Origin: Moraxella nasibovis
Lineage (GTDB): Bacteria > Pseudomonadota > Gammaproteobacteria > Pseudomonadales > Moraxellaceae
Assembly: GCF_029581575.1 (NCBI RefSeq)
Contig: NZ_CP089975.1
Span: 1,364,001 to 1,428,000 of the forward strand
Reading direction: 5' to 3'
Length of the DNA stretch: 64,000 nt
Shown: positions 9,329 through 18,883 of the stretch, in pieces
Layout of the letters: each line of letters begins with the position of its first letter
How positions within the stretch are numbered: the stretch's first letter is position 1
Position numbers and translations under genes: made by a program
Notes under the pieces: model-generated
The model's database searches: none
What the model saw: the letters and a program-made list of their open reading frames with translations, nothing else
What the model was told of the DNA's origin: nothing

Positions 9329-11383
9329 ATGACAGCCGATAACCAACCAAGAAAAATTCTCGTTACCAACGCCCTGCCCTACGCCAACGGCTCAATCCAC
9401 ATGGGGCATTTATTGGGCTACATTCAAGCCGACATTTGGGTGCGCGCCATGCGCTCTATGGGACATGATGTCATCTATGTCTGTGCCGATGACGCACACG
9501 GCACCGCCATCATGCTCCGTGCCGAAGCAAACGGCGTCAGCCCAGAAGAGCAAATCAAAGGCGTACAAGTAGAACATGAACGAGATTTTGCTGGCTTTGG
9601 CGTGTCCTTTGACCACTACGACAGTACCCATTCGGACACCAACCGCCGTCTTTCTAGCGAGATTTATCTTGCCAACAAACACGCAGGCAACATCAGCATT
9701 CGCCCCGTCAGCCAGCTGTTTGACCCAGAAAAACAAATGTTCCTGTCCGACCGCTTCATTAAAGGCACTTGCCCAAAATGCCAAGCGGACGACCAATATG
9801 GCGACGCTTGCGAAAAATGTGGCACCACCTACAATGCCACCGAGCTACTAAACCCACGCTCCACCCTAAGCGGTGCAACCCCTGTGGAAAAATCGTCCGA
9901 CCATTATTTTTTCAATTTGCCAAATTTCACCGAATTTTTGCAACAATGGACACGAGACGAAGGCAGATTGCCCGTTTCCATCGCCAATAAATTAGACGAA
10001 TGGTTTGATGCGGGGCTTGCTGACTGGGACATCAGCCGAGACGCACCGTATTTTGGCTTTAAAATCCCAGAAACTGACGACAAATACTTTTATGTTTGGG
10101 TAGATGCACCGATTGGCTACATGGCAAGTTTTGAAAATTACATCAAAGCCAAACGCCCAGAGCTGGATTTCAACGACTATTGGCGTGCCGACTCAACCGC
10201 TGAAGTGTATCATTTCATCGGCAAAGACATCGTCTATTTCCACGCCCTATTTTGGCCTGCCATGCTCAAAGGGGCAAATTATCGCACGCCAACCAGCCTG
10301 TTTGTGAATGGCTTTTTGACCGTCAATGGCGAAAAAATGAGTAAATCTCGTGGCACTTTCATCAAGGCAGAGACTTATTTAAAACACCTAAATCCTGAAT
10401 ATTTGCGTTATTATTTTGCGTCGAAATTGTCTGATAAAGTCGAAGATTCTGATTTGAATTTGGATGATTTTGTCGCCAAAGTCAATTCAGATTTGGTCGG
10501 CAAAGTGGTCAATATCGCCAGTCGCTGCGCCAAATTCATCAACACCCAATTTGACAACAAGCTCTCCGACACCTGTGCAGAGCCAGAATTGTTACAAAAA
10601 TTCATCGATGCGGGCGAGCGTATCACCGAGCACTACGAAAACCGTGAATTTAGCACCGCCATTCGTGAAATCATGGCGCTTGCCGACCTTGCCAATCAGT
10701 ACATCGATGAGAAAAAACCGTGGGCAGTCGCCAAGGAAAACCCAAACAGCACCGAAGTTCAAGACATCTGCTCGGTGGGGTTAAACCTATTCCACAAAAT
10801 CATGGTGTATTTGTCGCCAGTGTTGCCGACTTTAGCAAGCCAATCGCAAGCGTTTTTGAATGTTGAGAATTTCAATTTTGACGCACGCTTTGAGATTTTG
10901 ACGCATTCCATCAACGAATTTACGCCACTGATGCAACGCATTGACCCCAAAAAAGTACAAGCGATGGTTGATGATTCCAAAGAAAATCTACAGCCAGCCA
11001 GCACCAACAAAGAAAACAAAAAAGAGAGCAAAAAAGTGGAAAATACAGAAAATACGCCGTTCATCAGCATTGATGATTTTGCCAAAGTGCAAATGAAAGT
11101 CGCCAAAGTGCTAGAATGCAACAAAGTAGAAGGGGCGGACAAACTGCTCCAATTCACCCTAGATGTGGGCGAAGAGCAAACTCGCAATGTGTTTAGTGGC
11201 ATTGCCAAATTTTACCAACCAGAAGAATTGCAAGGCAAAACAGTAATTTGCGTTACCAACCTTGCCCCACGCAAGATGAAATTTGGCGTGTCAGAAGGCA
11301 TGATTTTATCCGCCGAAAAAGACGGTCAATTAGCCGTGGTGCTACTGCCTGACAGCATGGTGGCAGGGGCAACTTTGGCATAA
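9329..11383 (+). CDS. metG: Methionine--tRNA ligase
   Basis: A 684-residue class I aminoacyl-tRNA synthetase that charges tRNA-Met. The HIGH-type motif is [12 protein letters not shown] near residue 21. The zinc knuckle has two CxxC pairs (CPKC...CEKC) near 149-163, and KMSKS is in [11 protein letters not shown]. The C-terminal ~110 residues ([20 protein letters not shown] onward) are the EMAP-II-like tRNA-binding and dimer domain. A lysine- and glutamate-rich linker joins it to the body near residue 565. The ATG at 9329 follows AAGGT. Confidence 0.97.
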   Translation: MTADNQPRKILVTNALPYANGSIHMGHLLGYIQADIWVRAMRSMGHDVIYVCADDAHGTAIMLRAEANGVSPEEQIKGVQVEHERDFAGFGVSFDHYDSTHSDTNRRLSSEIYLANKHAGNISIRPVSQLFDPEKQMFLSDRFIKGTCPKCQADDQYGDACEKCGTTYNATELLNPRSTLSGATPVEKSSDHYFFNLPNFTEFLQQWTRDEGRLPVSIANKLDEWFDAGLADWDISRDAPYFGFKIPETDDKYFYVWVDAPIGYMASFENYIKAKRPELDFNDYWRADSTAEVYHFIGKDIVYFHALFWPAMLKGANYRTPTSLFVNGFLTVNGEKMSKSRGTFIKAETYLKHLNPEYLRYYFASKLSDKVEDSDLNLDDFVAKVNSDLVGKVVNIASRCAKFINTQFDNKLSDTCAEPELLQKFIDAGERITEHYENREFSTAIREIMALADLANQYIDEKKPWAVAKENPNSTEVQDICSVGLNLFHKIMVYLSPVLPTLASQSQAFLNVENFNFDARFEILTHSINEFTPLMQRIDPKKVQAMVDDSKENLQPASTNKENKKESKKVENTENTPFISIDDFAKVQMKVAKVLECNKVEGADKLLQFTLDVGEEQTRNVFSGIAKFYQPEELQGKTVICVTNLAPRKMKFGVSEGMILSAEKDGQLAVVLLPDSMVAGATLA

Positions 11384-11400
11384 ACCCCAACATCAACAAT

Positions 11401-11435
11401 AACAATGCCCATCAATTTGATTGATGGGCATTGTT
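11401..11435 (+). terminator. Long hairpin after metG
   Basis: A perfect 16-bp stem (AACAATGCCCATCAAT with its complement) and a 3-base loop begin 18 bases after the metG stop. No T-run follows, so it may be a weak terminator or an RNA 3'-end stabiliser. Confidence 0.55.
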
Positions 11436-11499
11436 ATAGCTACCAAATGACAAAACTACCACAAAGTCGTACGGTCATATAGGATAGGCTTAGTGATGT

Positions 11500-11588
11500 C
11501 GTAGGTTGGGTTGAGTGAAACGAAACCCAACAAATTCAATGAGTTATACCATAAATGCTGGGTTACGCTGTCGCTAACCTAGCCTACG
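11500..11588. repeat. CGTAGGTTGGGTT-type inverted-repeat element, copy 1
   Basis: An 89-base element bounded by CGTAGGTTGGGTT and its near-complement AACCTAGCCTACG. Inside are two small hairpins, TTGGGTT...AACCCAA on the left and GGGTTA...TAACC on the right. It shares most of its sequence with copies at 12262-12350 and 59481-59564. It has the size and form of a non-coding REP/MITE-like element. The right edge abuts the transposase remnant. Confidence 0.85.
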
Positions 11589-11589
11589 G

Positions 11590-11736
11590 GCTTTTGTTAA
11601 TCGTTTATTAAACCAAAACAAAGTAGCCAAAAAAGCAGTGATTGTGGCACTGATGCGTAAAATCGTCACCATTACCCAATCAGTATTAAAACATCAACAA
11701 CCCTTTGATGAAAAGCGGTATGCAACACAGATGTGA
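11590..11736 (+). pseudogene. C-terminal remnant of an IS110-family-like transposase
   Basis: An open frame of 48 codons ends at TGA 11734-11736 without a start. Its translation includes NRLLNQNKVAKKAVIVALMR and KIVTITQSVLKHQQPFDEKR, the pattern of the IS110/IS1111 transposase C-terminus (KxxKVALVAxMRK followed by a hydrophobic helix). The catalytic DEDD and serine regions are absent, so it is non-functional. It begins one base after repeat copy 1. The next sequence (TTGACTTTGGGGTGGG) may be an old IS end. Confidence 0.65.
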
Positions 11737-11791
11737 AGGTATTGACTTTGGGGTGGGTTTATAGTATCTACGAGCTGGCTATGCAGACTCA

Positions 11792-12238
11792 TTAGTGAGA
11801 TTGACTCATAGCTTTTTCGCAAATCTTGTTCCAGCCGTCCCATTTTAATGACAAATATAGCTCTGGTTGATTGGGTGCGGTAAAGACTTCCACCCTAAAC
11901 GAATTTCGGCAATATACGGCTAAAAATTCTTGGTATTCTGTATTATCTATTTTAATCATGGTCCATTGTTGGCTTGATAAAACAGAATTTATCCGATCGA
12001 TCAATTCATCATCATACTCATTATAAGTATAAGTGATATAAACTCCCGTGGGTCGATTTAATTTGTTCACATTATCAGGTAAACCAATATCGTTTGCTAG
12101 TTCTCTCATCTGCTGCTCCACCTGTTGATAAACTTGATGTCTATTTGGAATGGCTGGATTTGAATAATCAGGCTTGTTGCATGATGAATAAATGATTACT
12201 GAGAAAAAGATAAAAATAAGAAACATTAAAGACTTCAT
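11792..12238 (-). CDS. Putative lipoprotein of unknown function
   Basis: 148 residues. The N-terminus MKSLMFLIFIFFSVIIYSSC is a lipoprotein signal with the lipid-modified Cys at residue 20. The mature part is hydrophilic, with one later Cys pair candidate (VYCRN, NKICEK). No family was recognised. It is a single gene on the minus strand, flanked at about 200 bases and 24 bases by two copies of the CGTAGG repeat element in the same orientation, next to an IS remnant. This suggests acquired or variable DNA. The coding region is AT-rich. Confidence 0.7.
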   Translation of the reverse strand: MKSLMFLIFIFFSVIIYSSCNKPDYSNPAIPNRHQVYQQVEQQMRELANDIGLPDNVNKLNRPTGVYITYTYNEYDDELIDRINSVLSSQQWTMIKIDNTEYQEFLAVYCRNSFRVEVFTAPNQPELYLSLKWDGWNKICEKAMSQSH

Positions 12239-12261
12239 TTTGGGTCACTCCCAGGTGCAGC

Positions 12262-12350
12262 CCGTAGGTTGGGTTGAGGCACGAAACCCAACAAATTCAA
12301 TGAGTTACACCATAAATGCTGGGTTACGCTGTCGCTAACCCAACCTACGG
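12262..12350. repeat. CGTAGGTTGGGTT-type inverted-repeat element, copy 2
   Basis: The most intact copy, 89 bases, with perfect 14-bp ends (CCGTAGGTTGGGTT and its complement). The interior ACCCAACAAATTCAATGAG and the ATAAATGCTGGGTTACGCTG block match copy 1. It lies just upstream of the lipoprotein gene start and in the same orientation as copy 1. Confidence 0.9.
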
Positions 12351-12420
12351 CTACACAACTTATCAATTCAGTTGGCATATTTTAGGTAATCACACCAAAT
12401 AACTAACAATAATTTTAAAC

Positions 12421-12453
12421 AAAAAAAACCCCAAGACAGGGGAGACTTGGGGT
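12421..12453 (-). terminator. Intrinsic terminator of the tRNA operon
   Basis: On the minus strand an ACCCCAAG / CTTGGGGT stem is followed by a run of eight or more T. It lies 38 bases after tRNA-Asp. Confidence 0.9.
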
Positions 12454-12490
12454 AAAAAGTAAAACTACAAGTAGCTCACCATAAAAATAG

Positions 12491-12567
12491 TGGCGCAGCG
12501 GACGGGACTCGAACCCGCGACCCCCGGCGTGACAGGCCGGTATTCTAACCAACTGAACTACCGCTGC
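12491..12567 (-). tRNA. tRNA-Asp (GTC)
   Basis: A 77-nt cloverleaf on the minus strand. The acceptor is GCAGCGG / CCGCTGC, the anticodon loop CTGTCAC gives GTC, the T-loop is GTTCGAGTC, and CCA is encoded. It is the second gene of a two-tRNA transcript, 5 bases after tRNA-Val. Confidence 0.97.
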
Positions 12568-12572
12568 GAACA

Positions 12573-12648
12573 TGGTGGGCGGTAACGGATTCGAACCGCT
12601 GACCCTCTGCTTGTAAGGCAGACGCTCTACCAACTGAGCTAACCGCCC
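12573..12648 (-). tRNA. tRNA-Val (TAC)
   Basis: A 76-nt cloverleaf on the minus strand. The acceptor begins GGGCGGT, the D-arm is AGCTCAGTTGGTAGAGC, the anticodon loop CTTACAA gives TAC, the T-loop is GGTTCGAATCC, and CCA is encoded. It is the first gene of the tRNA-Val/tRNA-Asp transcript. Confidence 0.97.
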
Positions 12649-12722
12649 ATGTTCTTTAAACTTGGTGAACTTTAAAACAGGGTCTTGTTTATCTGTTACC
12701 GTGTTCGTTCGTTGTGGTGCGT

Positions 12723-12750
12723 ATTATATAGAATTTTGAAATGAAGTCAA
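12723..12750 (-). promoter_or_regulatory. Promoter of the tRNA-Val/tRNA-Asp operon
   Basis: On the minus strand TTGACT (12745-12750), a 16-base spacer and TATAAT (12723-12728) precede tRNA-Val by about 75 bases. This is a near-consensus sigma-70 promoter. Confidence 0.85.
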
Positions 12751-12795
12751 ACACTTTTTGCAAAAAAATTTAAAATAATTTATAAATCATTGATT

Positions 12796-13506
12796 TTATT
12801 CATTATTTTTCTTTCTTGCGTATTCATCAACTTCTGCCAATCGCTCTAATGTCCCCACATCCACCCAAGTCTGCGTCATCAGCTCACCAGTAACCAGACC
12901 ATTTGCCATCGCTGTTTTTAAAAACGGTGCAAGCGGTGCGATCTCGCCTGCCGTTACGCCAGAGACGATGCTTGGCGACAGCACGCTTAAGCCTGCAAAA
13001 GTATGAATGGGCAATGTGTCGTTTTTTGGTAGCACTTTTTCGCCATCAAAGGCAAAATCCCCTGACGGATTGTGCGTAGGATTTGCCACCAACACCAGAT
13101 GAGCCAGATTCTCTTGCAAATCACGACCCATCAAAGCACAAAAGTCATACTCCGTCCAGACATCACCATTGACCAGAATAAATGGCTCATCATGCAGTAG
13201 TCCATTTGCCAAAGCATAACGAATGCCCCCTGCCGTCTCCAATGGCTCGTCCAGCACACTCTCATCAGAGATTTGCAGATTCACCCCAAGCGGCATCTTG
13301 GCTAGGGCATCAATCAGCTTTTGACCCAGATAGCCCACATTGATCACAATGTCGGTAATGCCCGCATCACGCAGTCGTTCAATGTGCCAAACAATGAGCG
13401 GTTTGTCCGCCACCGCCACCAAAGGCTTTGGGGTGTGCAAGGTCAAAGGACGCATACGAGTGCCTTTGCCCGCCGCCAAAATCATCGCTTGAGTAATCTT
13501 TGTCAT
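12796..13506 (-). CDS. murU: N-acetylmuramate alpha-1-phosphate uridylyltransferase
   Basis: A 236-residue nucleotidyltransferase. The N-terminal motif AMILAAGKGTRMRPLTLHTP with KPL is the nucleotide-binding signature, and VNGDVWTEYDF carries the metal-binding Asp. MurU makes UDP-MurNAc from MurNAc-1-phosphate in the peptidoglycan recycling route that bypasses de novo synthesis. The MurU call rather than another sugar-1-phosphate transferase rests on size and on the gene lying 18 bases after amgK, opposite lptD, the same layout as in Pseudomonas. Confidence 0.88.
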   Translation of the reverse strand: MTKITQAMILAAGKGTRMRPLTLHTPKPLVAVADKPLIVWHIERLRDAGITDIVINVGYLGQKLIDALAKMPLGVNLQISDESVLDEPLETAGGIRYALANGLLHDEPFILVNGDVWTEYDFCALMGRDLQENLAHLVLVANPTHNPSGDFAFDGEKVLPKNDTLPIHTFAGLSVLSPSIVSGVTAGEIAPLAPFLKTAMANGLVTGELMTQTWVDVGTLERLAEVDEYARKKNNE

Positions 13507-13524
13507 CGTCTTATTCCAGTCAAA

Positions 13525-14544
13525 TCATTCGCTAAATTTTGCATGATAAGCAGGCATGACCACGCTTTTTAGCCAGCCATAAAACTCTGCAACCGCCGTC
13601 TCGCCATGACTCTCTAACCACGCAAGCTCATTGGTCAAATCCCGCATGACCTTTGGAATGTCCGCCAAATAGCGATCTTTGTCATCACGCTGAGACAAGC
13701 GAATAAAAATCCCAAGCACCTTCAAGTGACGCTGTACGCCCATGATATTGACCTGCTTGGTGAATTCATCAAGGCTGATGTTTAGCCCCTTTAACAGATG
13801 AAACTCGCCGATTTTGGCATTGACCCAATGCTCATCAAAGCTGATGTAAGCATCACGCACCAAACTCACCAAATCATAAGTATAAGCGCCAATCAAGGCA
13901 TCTTGAAAATCAATCACGCCCAGAGCATCACTGCCCTTGTCCGCCATCAAATTACGACTGTGATAATCTCTATGCACCACCACTTTTGGCTGCGTGGCGA
14001 TCTCATCAAGCAGATAGGTTTTGAAATTTTGCCAAATACCCTTTGCCTCATCACCAAGCTCAGCCCCAACATAAGGCAAGAACCATTCGGTGAACAGCGC
14101 CATCTCATCAGACAGCTTGGCATCATCATAAGGCGGCAGCTCCACCTCGGTCGACAGACTCTGCAAGCTCACCAGCGTCTGCAAAGCTTGGGTGTAATAA
14201 GCATCCACATCGCCCGCCTCATCACGGATCAAATGGGCAAATTCTACCGTGCCGAAGTCTTGTAGTAACAAAAATCCACGCTCAATATCTCGTGCGATGA
14301 TGTCTGGCACATTGACCGCCGCTGTCATGATCTCAGCGACTTTAACAAACTCCACCACACTTTCTTTCTCAGGCGGTGCGTCCATCAAAAGATAAGTAAT
14401 CGGCGAGCCATTTGCGTCCAAGTCTGGCAAATAAATGCGATGGTAACGGCGAAAACTGGCATCCCCCGCCAAGCTCTCAACCTTAAACCCTTTGGCAAGA
14501 TTGGCATTTAAAAACGCCATCATTTCATCATGTCTGGTCATCAT
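13525..14544 (-). CDS. amgK: N-acetylmuramate/N-acetylglucosamine kinase (APH fold)
   Basis: A 339-residue kinase of the aminoglycoside-phosphotransferase fold. VVHRDYHSRNLM is the catalytic HxDxxxxN loop and GVIDFQDAL the metal-binding DFxD. AmgK phosphorylates the anomeric position of recycled MurNAc or GlcNAc, giving the substrate for MurU. It is the first gene of the amgK-murU pair and is divergent from lptD, so the 221-base spacer should hold promoters in both directions. Confidence 0.88.
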   Translation of the reverse strand: MMTRHDEMMAFLNANLAKGFKVESLAGDASFRRYHRIYLPDLDANGSPITYLLMDAPPEKESVVEFVKVAEIMTAAVNVPDIIARDIERGFLLLQDFGTVEFAHLIRDEAGDVDAYYTQALQTLVSLQSLSTEVELPPYDDAKLSDEMALFTEWFLPYVGAELGDEAKGIWQNFKTYLLDEIATQPKVVVHRDYHSRNLMADKGSDALGVIDFQDALIGAYTYDLVSLVRDAYISFDEHWVNAKIGEFHLLKGLNISLDEFTKQVNIMGVQRHLKVLGIFIRLSQRDDKDRYLADIPKVMRDLTNELAWLESHGETAVAEFYGWLKSVVMPAYHAKFSE

Positions 14545-14765
14545 AAAATCCTTACAGTCAATTAAGCTTATGAGTGGTTACTCGGTGTCATAAAACATTT
14601 GCCAATTTTATCATGTTTCTTGGCATGGATGCGTGAAATTTCACAAAAAATCGTGGCGTATTTATGCAGAACACTTTGAAAATCTTGCAAAATTTACCAA
14701 AAAATAGTGTAAAATAACCATCTGTTTATTTTCATAATAATTTTCATGATAAAAAGGTTTTGGCT

Positions 14766-17351
14766 GTGAAATCACAACAACCCACCCCGCACAAATCTTA
14801 CGCCAAACGACGCTTAAACGCCAGCATTCGTGTGGCACTATTTGGCGCAAGCTTATTGCCGATGAGCGTTTTGGCGCAGACCACGGACGACACCAACCCC
14901 AAAAAAAGTAGCCTTGAACGACTTTCAAGCCATTATCACGCCAAACCAAACAGCGAAGCTCGCTGCCAAGGCGTGTGGGTTCACCCAAGCCAAAACCAAA
15001 CTCAGCCAAGCCTTGCCAAAACACTGGGGGCGGATGAGAATGACGCAGCGACCGCCACCGAAGGCGACAACCGTTATTACGCCCAAGCCGACTACGGCTA
15101 CTATGATAATGATGAATACGCCGAGCTGTCTGGTAATGTCATCTTGGAACAAAACGGTCAGCAGGTATTGGCTGATAAAATCACCTTCAATCCAAAAACT
15201 GGCGAATCGCACGCCACAGGGCAAGTGGTCTTTGGTGACAGCCCCGCTCACACAGCCGCCAATGACGACAGCGCAGCATCCAAAACATCCGAAAGTCAAA
15301 CTGGCGCAGGCATCATTGGTGTGGCAGGTGAGCTCAATTATAACGCAAACACTCAGACCGCCACCGCCCAAGATGTCGCCTTCGCCAGCACGACCATCGG
15401 CGCACACGGTCACGCCAAGCAAATGCAAAAACAAAGCGACAGCCAGTACAAAATGGATGAAGTGATGTTCACCACTTGTCCGCCCACCGAGCGCAAATGG
15501 CACCTAGACGCCCAAAGCATTGAGCTTGATACCGACACAGGGCGTGGCATTGCCAAAAACAGCACGCTTAAAATCAAAGATGTGCCTGTTTTTTATTTGC
15601 CGTATTTTAATTTCCCCATCGACGACCGTCGTGCCAGTGGATTTTTATTACCAAACGCTGGGCTAAATTCCTCAGACGGTCTGCAAGTCGCCACGCCTTA
15701 TTATCTCAATCTTGCGCCAAATTTCGACGCAACGCTCAGCCCAACCGTATTTACTAACCGCAATCCAATGCTTGGCGCTGAGTTTCGCTATCTGACTGAG
15801 CATTATGGCGCAGGCGTGCTGGATGCTGCCTACCTGCCCAGCGACCGAAAACGCAACGATGAAGACCGCCATCATGTCTTTTTTGATCACAATTGGCGTG
15901 CCAAAAACATCGACAATCTGTCTGCGTACGCCACTTATCGCTCTGTTTCGGATAATAATTATCTCAGCGACTTCGACACACTTGGGCTGACAAACAACCC
16001 ACTCAATCTTCCCAGACGCATCGGTGTGAATTATTTTAATGAATACCTCACCGCCGACCTGCGTGCCGAGACTTTCCAGACGCTTGTCGGCACAAACAAC
16101 GACGGCACGCCCATTTTGGACAAAGACAAGCCCTACTCTCGCCTGCCTCAGCTTGCCGTGAATTTTACACTGCCCAAGTCCACCACTCAGACGGGAGAAC
16201 AGTGGCAAGTGCCAAGCAGCCTTGATCGCTTTGACATCAAAGCACAGCACAATTCAGGCTATTTCAAAAAATCCATCACCGACAACTCCGAGACCGAAAA
16301 AAGCGGCGTGCGAGTGTACAATCAGCTGAGCGCAAGCCGCCCCCTACTTAGACGCTGGGGCTACTTCACACCAACTTTGAGCCTGCACCATTTGTACGCC
16401 TCTTATGACGAAGACAGCCTGCAAATGCAAAACATCGATAGATCAGAAGGCAGCTATCAAGTCTTTGCACCGCAAATCAGCTTTGACACGGCGGCATTTT
16501 TTGAAAAATCAGGCTCGCCATTTGGTTGGTTTGATGACAAATGGGGCGGCTATCAAGTGCTGTCGCCACGCCTAAAATACAGCCACACACCTTATAAAGA
16601 TCAGCAAAATATCCCAAATTTTGAGACCTCTTTTGCCGCCATAAGCTACGATCAGCTGCTGTCGGATTCTTGGTTTTTGGGTCATGACCGCATTCAAGAC
16701 ATGCACGCCATCACCCCAGCGCTCAGCTACCGCTATGTGGATTCATCGGGGCTGACTCGCTTTGATGGCGGCGTGGCACAGCAGTTTTATTTGGATGATT
16801 TTAGGGTGGGTATCGATGACAGCCAAGAATACAGCCAAGGCAGCTCGGGCGTGGCGTGGAAACTTGGCGCACAGCCACAAGACGGGCTGTGGGTCGATGC
16901 TGGCGGGTCGTTTACTCACGCCCAAAAGCTCAACCACTTCACCATGCAGCTGCGTTATCAGCCCAATGAACACAGTTTATACAGTCTTGGCATGATTGAT
17001 CGCAAAGAAAACCGTGCTTTTGGGCAGCTGCCTTTGCAAGCCTATACCGCCTCGGCGATTTTCCCCATCAATAATCGCTGGCGCATTTTAAGCCAAGCTC
17101 AGTACGACCACCGCAACGACCGCTTGCTTGATGCGCTTGTTGGGGTGAATTATGAAGACTGCTGCTATGGCTTTTCAATTTATACACGCCATTATCGCAA
17201 CAGCCTAAATCCTGACGACAAAGCCAATAACGCCATCATGGCAGAGATTCGCCTAAATGGCATCACCAGCGGCGGTCGATTGAGCCGCTTGATGAGTGAT
17301 AAAGTGGTGGGCTATGATGAAACTCAGGACGCATGGCAACGAGCTTACTAA
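14766..17351 (+). CDS. lptD: LPS-assembly protein LptD (outer-membrane LPS translocon)
   Basis: About 861 residues. A signal peptide ends near SVLAQ (residue ~38). A periplasmic jellyroll domain follows (from ADYGYYDNDEYAELSGNVIL), then a 26-strand-type barrel from about residue 330. The conserved cysteines are present: the N-terminal CQGVWVHP and a C-terminal adjacent pair in NYEDCCYGF, plus CPPTERKWHL, which form the disulfides needed for maturation. There is no ATG: GTG at 14766 is favoured because AAAAAGG lies 8 bases upstream; TTG 14760 is too close. LptD with LptE places LPS or LOS in the outer leaflet. surA, its chaperone, follows. Confidence 0.94.
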   Translation: MKSQQPTPHKSYAKRRLNASIRVALFGASLLPMSVLAQTTDDTNPKKSSLERLSSHYHAKPNSEARCQGVWVHPSQNQTQPSLAKTLGADENDAATATEGDNRYYAQADYGYYDNDEYAELSGNVILEQNGQQVLADKITFNPKTGESHATGQVVFGDSPAHTAANDDSAASKTSESQTGAGIIGVAGELNYNANTQTATAQDVAFASTTIGAHGHAKQMQKQSDSQYKMDEVMFTTCPPTERKWHLDAQSIELDTDTGRGIAKNSTLKIKDVPVFYLPYFNFPIDDRRASGFLLPNAGLNSSDGLQVATPYYLNLAPNFDATLSPTVFTNRNPMLGAEFRYLTEHYGAGVLDAAYLPSDRKRNDEDRHHVFFDHNWRAKNIDNLSAYATYRSVSDNNYLSDFDTLGLTNNPLNLPRRIGVNYFNEYLTADLRAETFQTLVGTNNDGTPILDKDKPYSRLPQLAVNFTLPKSTTQTGEQWQVPSSLDRFDIKAQHNSGYFKKSITDNSETEKSGVRVYNQLSASRPLLRRWGYFTPTLSLHHLYASYDEDSLQMQNIDRSEGSYQVFAPQISFDTAAFFEKSGSPFGWFDDKWGGYQVLSPRLKYSHTPYKDQQNIPNFETSFAAISYDQLLSDSWFLGHDRIQDMHAITPALSYRYVDSSGLTRFDGGVAQQFYLDDFRVGIDDSQEYSQGSSGVAWKLGAQPQDGLWVDAGGSFTHAQKLNHFTMQLRYQPNEHSLYSLGMIDRKENRAFGQLPLQAYTASAIFPINNRWRILSQAQYDHRNDRLLDALVGVNYEDCCYGFSIYTRHYRNSLNPDDKANNAIMAEIRLNGITSGGRLSRLMSDKVVGYDETQDAWQRAY

Positions 17352-17545
17352 ACCACGCCAGCAACTGTAAATATTGCCAAAATCATCTTAAAGTGTTTAA
17401 TTTGGTAACATTTAACAAAAGACACTAAGAATGATGGCTTGGTATTTGACGGCTTGATTGGCAAATGCTACACTTAATCAAACAACCAAAGTATCAAATG
17501 ACCAAAGTTTTATCTTTCTTTCATTGATTTTTTCAAGGAAATTTT

Positions 17546-18853
17546 ATGCAAGGCAAATTTTTTATTCGTCCCATCTTAGCAAGCTTGCTGGTTATGGGCG
17601 CACTTGGCACCGCCAACATTGCCACAGCCAGCATCAGTGTCAGTCAAAGCACCGATGGCATCGTCGCTGTGGTCAATGACAAAATCATCCTAAAAAGCGA
17701 ATTGGTCGCCGCCACTGCTGCACTTGCTGCCGAATATCAAGCCAATAATGTCAGCGCCACCCCTTTACAGATTCAGCGTAGCGCCCTAGATGGACTCATT
17801 ACCCACAAGCTCCAACTGGGCATCATCGAGCGAGCTGGCGTCACCCCAAATGAAGAAGTCATCAACCGCCAAATGCTACAAATTGCGCAAAGCCGTGGTC
17901 TTAATTCACTCACCGAATTACAGTCCACCCTAGACGCTCAGCAACGAGGCAGCTATGCCGCTTTGCGTCAGCAGCTCATCGAGGACGCTGCCATCGCCGC
18001 CCTTTGGCAGCACCAAGTATCAAGCCGTGTGGAAATCAGCGATCAAGAAGTACAAGCTTTCCTAAACTCGCCAGACGCCGCACAAATCATGCAACCACAG
18101 TACCGCCTGATTCACATTCGAGTGCCTTATAAAACCAATGCCAACACCAAAGAGAAGGCTTTGGCACAAAAAGCTGCCGACCAAGTCGCCAAAACTCTAC
18201 AAAACGGCGAATCTTTAAGTCAAACTTTAAACAAAGTCAGTCATGAGCCTCAGCTACAAGGTGCTGACACAGGCTTTATCAATCAAAGCAGCCTACCTCG
18301 CCACCTGACAGAACAAGTCACCAAGCTGTCAGCGGGTGGTGTTGCACAGATAGCGACCAATGACGGCATTGATGTGGTGAAATTGGTACAAAAAAATGAA
18401 CAAGGTCGCATGCTGATTCCCGAATGGCAGACCAGTCACATCTTAGCTCGAGTCGATGCCACACAAAGCAATGAAATGGCAGAACAAAAAATCAATGCCT
18501 TATACAATGAGCTGCAAAGAGGCGCTAACTTTGCTGAGCTTGCTGCTACCTATTCAGACGACGCAGGCTCCGCAGGGCAGCGTGGCAGTCTAGGCTGGGT
18601 GGGCGAAGATCAGATGGTGCCTGAGTTTGAAGCGGTGATGAAGAACACCGAAAAAGGCGATTACTCTACACCATTTCGCTCCCAGTTTGGCTGGCATATC
18701 CTTAAAGTGGATAATGCGCGTGAGCGTGATGTGACGGCACAATATCGCAACAACGCCGCTCGTGAGCTGCTTTTTAACCGCATTGCCCCGCAAGCGCAAG
18801 AAGACTGGATTCAAGAAATGCGCGCAGCAGCACACATTGAGATTTTTGAATGA
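17546..18853 (+). CDS. surA: Periplasmic chaperone/peptidyl-prolyl isomerase SurA
   Basis: A 435-residue protein with a signal peptide ending near ATAS (residue ~28), an N-terminal SurA core beginning STDGIVAVVNDKIILKSEL, and two parvulin domains. The second is the more canonical (SHILARV; YSDDAGSAGQRGSLGWVG; PFRSQFGWHILKV). The first appears divergent. SurA escorts outer-membrane proteins such as LptD, and possibly the autotransporter, to the Bam complex. The ATG follows CAAGGAA. Confidence 0.95.
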   Translation: MQGKFFIRPILASLLVMGALGTANIATASISVSQSTDGIVAVVNDKIILKSELVAATAALAAEYQANNVSATPLQIQRSALDGLITHKLQLGIIERAGVTPNEEVINRQMLQIAQSRGLNSLTELQSTLDAQQRGSYAALRQQLIEDAAIAALWQHQVSSRVEISDQEVQAFLNSPDAAQIMQPQYRLIHIRVPYKTNANTKEKALAQKAADQVAKTLQNGESLSQTLNKVSHEPQLQGADTGFINQSSLPRHLTEQVTKLSAGGVAQIATNDGIDVVKLVQKNEQGRMLIPEWQTSHILARVDATQSNEMAEQKINALYNELQRGANFAELAATYSDDAGSAGQRGSLGWVGEDQMVPEFEAVMKNTEKGDYSTPFRSQFGWHILKVDNARERDVTAQYRNNAARELLFNRIAPQAQEDWIQEMRAAAHIEIFE

Positions 18854-18883
18854 TATTGATATAAATAATGTCGGAATGTGATT

